This document shows, piece after piece, positions 60,534-64,000 of a stretch of DNA of 64,000 nucleotides (the stretch's first letter is position 1; each line of letters opens with the position of its first letter). The notes under the pieces were generated by a model. The model was not told where the DNA came from. It saw nothing but the letters and a program-made list of their open reading frames with translations, and searched no databases. Source of the stretch: Bifidobacterium phasiani (GTDB lineage: Bacteria; Actinomycetota; Actinomycetes; Actinomycetales; Bifidobacteriaceae). A program made the translations under genes and the position numbers. The DNA is taken from positions 1-64,000 of the forward strand of contig NZ_JAHBBD010000014.1 in NCBI RefSeq assembly GCF_019331775.1, given 5' to 3'.

Positions 60534-60754
60534 CGGGGTGCTCCTTTGCGGATACGACAATACGGTGGGCCTTATTGTATGCGACGGCGCCGCGGTCCGC
60601 CCGAGGTTTCGCCGTGGGCGGGCAGGCCGGCGCATGAGCCGGTGTGTGAGCCGATGTACGGGGCGGTGCACAGGATGGCGCGCGGGCCGGCGGCGGCCTC
60701 GTGCGGTAGGATGTGTGGCGGTAACAGGCCGGAGGGTCGCGGAGGAGCGGTGGT

Positions 60755-63385
60755 ATGGGCAGACGGATCGTGGCGGGAATCCTGGCGCATGTGGACGCCG
60801 GCAAGACCACATTGTCCGAGGCGCTGCTCTACCGTTCCGGCGGCATCCGCAGGCTCGGCCGGGTGGACCACGGCGACGCGTTCCTCGATACCGAAACGTT
60901 GGAGAAGCGGCGCGGCATCACGATTCACGCGCACCAGGCGTCGGTCCGCTGCGGCGACTTGGACCTCATCCTGCTCGACACCCCCGGCCATGTGGACTTC
61001 GCCGCCGAGACCGAGCGCGTGCTGCGCGTGCTCGACTACGCGATCCTCGTCGTCTCCGGCACCGACGGCGTGCAGGGGCACACCGAGACGCTGTGGCGGC
61101 TGCTCGCCCGCTACCAGGTGCCGACGTTCATCTTCGTCAACAAGATGGATGCGCCCGGCGCGGACCGGGGGCGCGCGCTCGACCAGCTGCGGCGGCGGTT
61201 CGGCGACGGGGTCTTCGCGCTGCCGGCGCCGGGGGCCGTTCCGGACGGTGGCGCGGACGACGGGAGCGCGGCGGGCGACGCCCGTATATCGGACGACCGC
61301 GCGGACGACGGCGGCGCGGCGGAACGGTCGGCCGTCGCCGGCATTCCCGCGCCCATGCTTGAGGACATCGCCACACTGGACGAATCCGCGATGGAGGAGT
61401 ACCTCGACACCGGTTCCATCGGCCTGCCGCGGCTGCGCGCGATGGTCGCCGAGCGCCGGCTGTTCCCCGTATGCTTCGGCTCCGCGCTGAAGCTCGACGG
61501 GGTGGACGATCTCATGGCGACGCTGGAGGCCTACGTCCGCGAACCGCAGTGGCCCGCGGAATTCGGCGCGCGGATCTATAAGGTGTCGCACGACGCCCAG
61601 CACAACCGGCTGACCTGGCTGAAGGTCACCGGCGGGACGCTCAGGGCCAAGGCCGTGCTGACCAACGGGCGTGACGGCGCGCAGGCGTCGGGCGGCACGG
61701 GCGCGTCCGGCGGGCCGGACATGCCGGACGAGGGGGCGTCGGGCGGCGTGTCCGGCATGTCGCGGGCCGGTTCCGTCGCCGCTTCGTCGTCGGGCGTCGC
61801 GACGGACGACGTCTGGCGCGAGAAGGCCGACCAGGTGCGCCTCTACAACGGCGCGAAGTTCGACATCGCCGCCGAGGTGCCGGCCGGCGGCATCTGCGCG
61901 GTCACCGGCCTGACCCGCACGTTCCCGGGGGAGGGCCTGGGGTTCGAGGCCGACGCCGAATCCCCGGCGATCCAGCCGGTGCTGACCTATACGGTCCTGC
62001 CGGCGCACGCCGATGCGGTTAAGGCCGGGGATGGGGCCGCGGCGGTCGCGTCGACGGCTGCGGCGGCGACGAAATCGTCGAAGTCCGCGAAGCCGGATAA
62101 GCCCACGAAACCGTCGGCGAAGTCGTCGGCATCCGACGGCGGTGCCGGAACCGATGCAGGCAACGGTGCCGGGGCCGATTCCGATGCGAACGGCGGCGCC
62201 GGTGCCGAGGCCCAGCCGACCCCGCAATTCGACGAGCTGACGCTGCACCGGGTGATCGCCGCGCTGCGCGAGCTCGAGGACGAGGACCCGCTGCTGCACG
62301 TGGTCTGGCAGGAGCTCCTGCGCGAGGTGCACGTGCAGCTGATGGGCGCCGTGCAGCTGGAGGTCATCCAGCAGGTGCTGCACGACCGCTTCGGCCTGGA
62401 CGTGGCGTTCGGCCCGGGCGGGATCCTGTACCGCGAGACGGTGACCGCGCCGATCGAAGGCGTCGGGCATTTCGAACCGCTGCGGCACTACGCCGAGGCG
62501 CATATCCGCATCGAACCGGGCGAGCCGGGCAGCGGCGTGCGTGTGGCGAGCGAGCTGAGCGAGAACGTGCTCGACCGCAACTGGCAGCGGCTCGTCATGA
62601 CGCATCTGCGAGAGAAGGACCATCTGGGCGTGCTCGTCGGCGCGCCGCTGACGGACGTGAGGCTGACGCTGGTGGCCGGACGCGCGCACCTTAAGCACAC
62701 CGAGGGCGGCGACTTCCGGCAGGCGACGTACCGCGCGGTCCGTCAGGGGCTGATGGAGCTGCGCGCCGGGGTGTCGGGGCGGCCGGACGCGGCGGCCGGG
62801 CAGACCGAGGCGGGGTTCGTGCGCGAGGCGATGGCCTCCGGGAGCGGGTACTGCCGGGTGCTGGAGCCGTGGTACCGGTTCCGCCTCGAGGTGCCGCAGG
62901 ACATGATCGGCCGCGCGATGTCGGACATCCAGCGCATGAGCGGTACGTTCGCGATGGGGGAGGACGGCGCGGCCGGCGGCGGGGCCGGTGTCGGCTACGG
63001 TACTGGCACCGGTTACAGCCACGGAGCCGGTACGCAGGGCGGTGCCGGGTACGGCGTATCCGGCATGGCCGGCGTATCCGGCGGTGCCGGGGCAGACGCC
63101 GCCGACACCGCGGTGCTGACCGGCGAGTGCCCGGTCGCCCAGATGCGCGACTACGCGATGGACGTCAACGCCTACACGCACGGCCGCGGCCACCTGACCT
63201 GCACATTCGCCGGCTACCGTCCCTGCCACGACGAGGAGCGCGTGGTCCGCGAGGCGCGCTACGACCCCGAATCCGACCTTGAGAACACCCCCGATTCGGT
63301 GTTCTGCGCGCACGGCGCCGGGTACCCGGTCAAGTGGTACAAGGTGCCGGAGTTCGCGCATGTGGGGTATGCGGGCCGCGCATAG
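60755..63385 (+). CDS. EF-G/Tet-type translational GTPase with low-complexity insertions
   Basis: This 876-residue protein has the GTPase motifs AHVDAGKTT (11-19), RGIT (53-56), DTPGH (75-79) and NKMD (129-132), and later EF-G domains including GRGHLTCTFAGYRPC and NTPDSVFCAHGAGYPVKWYKV near the C terminus. It resembles ribosomal-protection proteins (TetM/TetW) and their chromosomal relatives, which are near 640-650 residues. The extra length is in Gly/Ala/Ser-rich inserts at about 158-196, 306-350, 422-490 and 735-787. The GC-rich, host-like codon use argues for a resident gene rather than an acquired tet gene. Start at 60755 follows GGAGGAGCGGTGGT. Confidence 0.88.
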   Translation: MGRRIVAGILAHVDAGKTTLSEALLYRSGGIRRLGRVDHGDAFLDTETLEKRRGITIHAHQASVRCGDLDLILLDTPGHVDFAAETERVLRVLDYAILVVSGTDGVQGHTETLWRLLARYQVPTFIFVNKMDAPGADRGRALDQLRRRFGDGVFALPAPGAVPDGGADDGSAAGDARISDDRADDGGAAERSAVAGIPAPMLEDIATLDESAMEEYLDTGSIGLPRLRAMVAERRLFPVCFGSALKLDGVDDLMATLEAYVREPQWPAEFGARIYKVSHDAQHNRLTWLKVTGGTLRAKAVLTNGRDGAQASGGTGASGGPDMPDEGASGGVSGMSRAGSVAASSSGVATDDVWREKADQVRLYNGAKFDIAAEVPAGGICAVTGLTRTFPGEGLGFEADAESPAIQPVLTYTVLPAHADAVKAGDGAAAVASTAAAATKSSKSAKPDKPTKPSAKSSASDGGAGTDAGNGAGADSDANGGAGAEAQPTPQFDELTLHRVIAALRELEDEDPLLHVVWQELLREVHVQLMGAVQLEVIQQVLHDRFGLDVAFGPGGILYRETVTAPIEGVGHFEPLRHYAEAHIRIEPGEPGSGVRVASELSENVLDRNWQRLVMTHLREKDHLGVLVGAPLTDVRLTLVAGRAHLKHTEGGDFRQATYRAVRQGLMELRAGVSGRPDAAAGQTEAGFVREAMASGSGYCRVLEPWYRFRLEVPQDMIGRAMSDIQRMSGTFAMGEDGAAGGGAGVGYGTGTGYSHGAGTQGGAGYGVSGMAGVSGGAGADAADTAVLTGECPVAQMRDYAMDVNAYTHGRGHLTCTFAGYRPCHDEERVVREARYDPESDLENTPDSVFCAHGAGYPVKWYKVPEFAHVGYAGRA

Positions 63386-63477
63386 CGGCCGGTCGTCGCC
63401 CCGTCCTTCCTGAAGAACGGGCGTGTGGAGAGAGGAGTATATGATGATACAAGATAGTGTATTGTAGAAGTTAGAAG

Positions 63478-63507
63478 GAGATAGTATGAGATACTATGAG
63501 ATAGTAT
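63478..63507. repeat. Three 10-bp tandem repeats
   Basis: GAGATAGTAT, GAGATACTAT and GAGATAGTAT follow directly. Neighbouring units pair as ATAGTAT-GAG-ATACTAT, so two alternative small hairpins can form. It is 60 bp before a small ORF and may be an operator or leader element. Confidence 0.7.
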
Positions 63508-63568
63508 AGAGGCTAGGGCAGCTAACTCGGGTACTGCTGATTGTTGCCGTTTGAAAGGGGGCGAATAA

Positions 63569-63640
63569 ATGAGTGCGGTACTGCCGTTTCTGGCTTTACT
63601 GACGATTCTGGTTGTCGTACTAGGTATGTTCTCGCGATAG
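63569..63640 (+). CDS. Possible 23-residue membrane peptide
   Basis: The frame MSAVLPFLALLTILVVVLGM ending FSR has an excellent ribosome-binding site (GAAAGGGGGCGAATAA) and is almost entirely one hydrophobic helix. Single-helix peptides of this size can be membrane-protein regulators, small subunits or toxins. No homologue is recognised and translation is unproven. Confidence 0.5.
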   Translation: MSAVLPFLALLTILVVVLGMFSR

Positions 63641-63645
63641 ACTCA

Positions 63646-63665
63646 TTGTTTACTTCAGTAAACAA
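63646..63665. promoter_or_regulatory. Palindrome TTGTTTACT-TC-AGTAAACAA
   Basis: Nine-bp perfect arms are separated by two bases, five bases past the small ORF stop. The short loop suits a protein-binding operator better than a terminator. Confidence 0.5.
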
Positions 63666-63784
63666 ATGATTCGACGATTTGTCGTGTCAACGATATATCG
63701 CACTGTTCGTTGAGGAAAGATTGTGAAGTGTAGAAGTGCGATTTTTCAGTTATTGCATGTATCAAACATGCAACTTCGTTGGTT

Positions 63785-63812
63785 GGTTGACCGCACTGTT
63801 GTGCGGTCAACC
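63785..63812 (+). terminator. Hairpin terminator
   Basis: GGTTGACCGCAC and its exact complement with a TGTT loop form a 12-bp stem, followed by CCGTATTTCT. It could end the transcript of the 23-residue ORF or act as an attenuator for a gene to the right. Confidence 0.7.
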
Positions 63813-63869
63813 CCGTATTTCTGCAGAAACAAGAGTGGACGCTTGGCTTCCAGTCAGGAGAGCATCCGT

Positions 63870-63968
63870 ATGAAACCGTTGTCGGTCAGGAATCTAAAAT
63901 ACTTGTTGTACGGCCGACTTGCGGCTAGGCTGCACTTGGGGACGTTGAACTGCGGTTTTCGTTCTTGA
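63870..63968 (+). CDS. Possible 32-residue basic peptide or leader
   Basis: The frame beginning MKPLSVRNLKYLLYGRLAAR has a good AGGAG site nine bases upstream and ends near the window edge. It is basic and shows no known motif. It may be a leader peptide for a gene beyond 64000 or a chance ORF. Confidence 0.3.
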   Translation: MKPLSVRNLKYLLYGRLAARLHLGTLNCGFRS

Positions 63969-64000
63969 AGCGTGTCTGTCCGCTTTGATCAAGCAAACAG

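Larger units (their letters stand above)
63386..64000. other. AT-richer right end with repeats, hairpins and tiny ORFs
   Basis: GC content falls sharply after about 63430 relative to the rest of the window. The region holds a weak hairpin after the GTPase gene (63400-63421), three 10-bp repeats, a 23-codon ORF, a palindrome, a good terminator and a 32-codon ORF, each listed separately. A longer frame from 63723 lacks family features and runs through the terminator. The next full gene lies beyond the window. Confidence 0.55.

Noticed and set aside
59383..60810. Minus-strand ORF with NERDKRTGQTNGT-type repeats
   Set aside because: The repeats are a translation of the 13-bp non-coding array; the frame overlaps ileS and the real DUF4256 gene.
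60755..63385. Acquired tetracycline resistance gene of the tet(W)/tet(M) type
   Set aside because: Length, low-complexity inserts and host-like codon use do not fit the mobile tet genes; a resident EF-G-like paralogue is the safer call.
63723..63968. 81-residue ORF at the right end
   Set aside because: It runs through a perfect terminator hairpin and has no motif; only the short 3' part from 63870 has its own good ribosome-binding site.

Overview
This 64 kb window comes from a high-GC actinobacterial chromosome, most likely a Bifidobacterium. Four things point that way: the anaerobic ribonucleotide reductase pair nrdD-nrdG beside xseA-xseB, an ileS gene with a T-box leader, a dense set of carbohydrate genes with GPH-type sugar transporters and LacI/TetR regulators, and several promoters placed so close to the ATG that the mRNA should be leaderless. 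No tRNA, rRNA, CRISPR array, insertion sequence or transposase gene was seen.

Layout. 0-6.7 kb is core metabolism: xseB/xseA (minus strand), nrdD/nrdG behind a pair of NrdR-like boxes, and a hexose-phosphate mutarotase homologue. 6.9-13 kb holds a secreted C39-like cysteine peptidase and a 1663-residue fusion of the 2-hydroxyacyl-CoA dehydratase activator type. 13.2-30.3 kb is a glycan island: GH51 with a GPH transporter, a second GPH transporter with GH30 and GH42, then GH5, GH43 and GH3, with three related TetR regulators interleaved. None of these hydrolases has a visible signal peptide, so the island probably imports oligosaccharides or glycosides and trims them in the cytoplasm. 30.4-35.3 kb is a MarR-controlled heterodimeric ABC drug exporter. 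35.6-41.7 kb has a LacI regulator, a GNAT acetyltransferase, a nucleoside hydrolase and two DcuC-family carriers; the hydrolase and first carrier are clearly lower in GC than their surroundings.

42-43.5 kb contains an Abi-like HEPN protein gene bracketed by two copies of a 168-bp MITE-like element. 43.5-50.8 kb is a rhamnoside module (an MFS carrier, GH78, a third GPH transporter) with a divergent LacI gene. 50.9-54.1 kb is the fourth related TetR gene and a divergent GH3 gene. 54.8-63.4 kb has a GNAT gene, a frameshifted GNAT gene, a T-box-controlled ileS followed by an 11-copy 13-bp tandem array grown out of the ileS terminator, a DUF4256 gene, and an EF-G/Tet-like GTPase swollen by low-complexity insertions. 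The last 600 bp is AT-richer and carries short repeats, hairpins and two very small ORFs.

The most unusual material is the small-repeat landscape: three separate families of hairpin or inverted-repeat elements, each present twice, one pair flanking the putative defence gene. Next are the family of four related TetR regulators with recognisable operators, the terminator-derived tandem array, and the AT-rich right end. All functional statements come from reading the sequence and from family knowledge; no database search was run.
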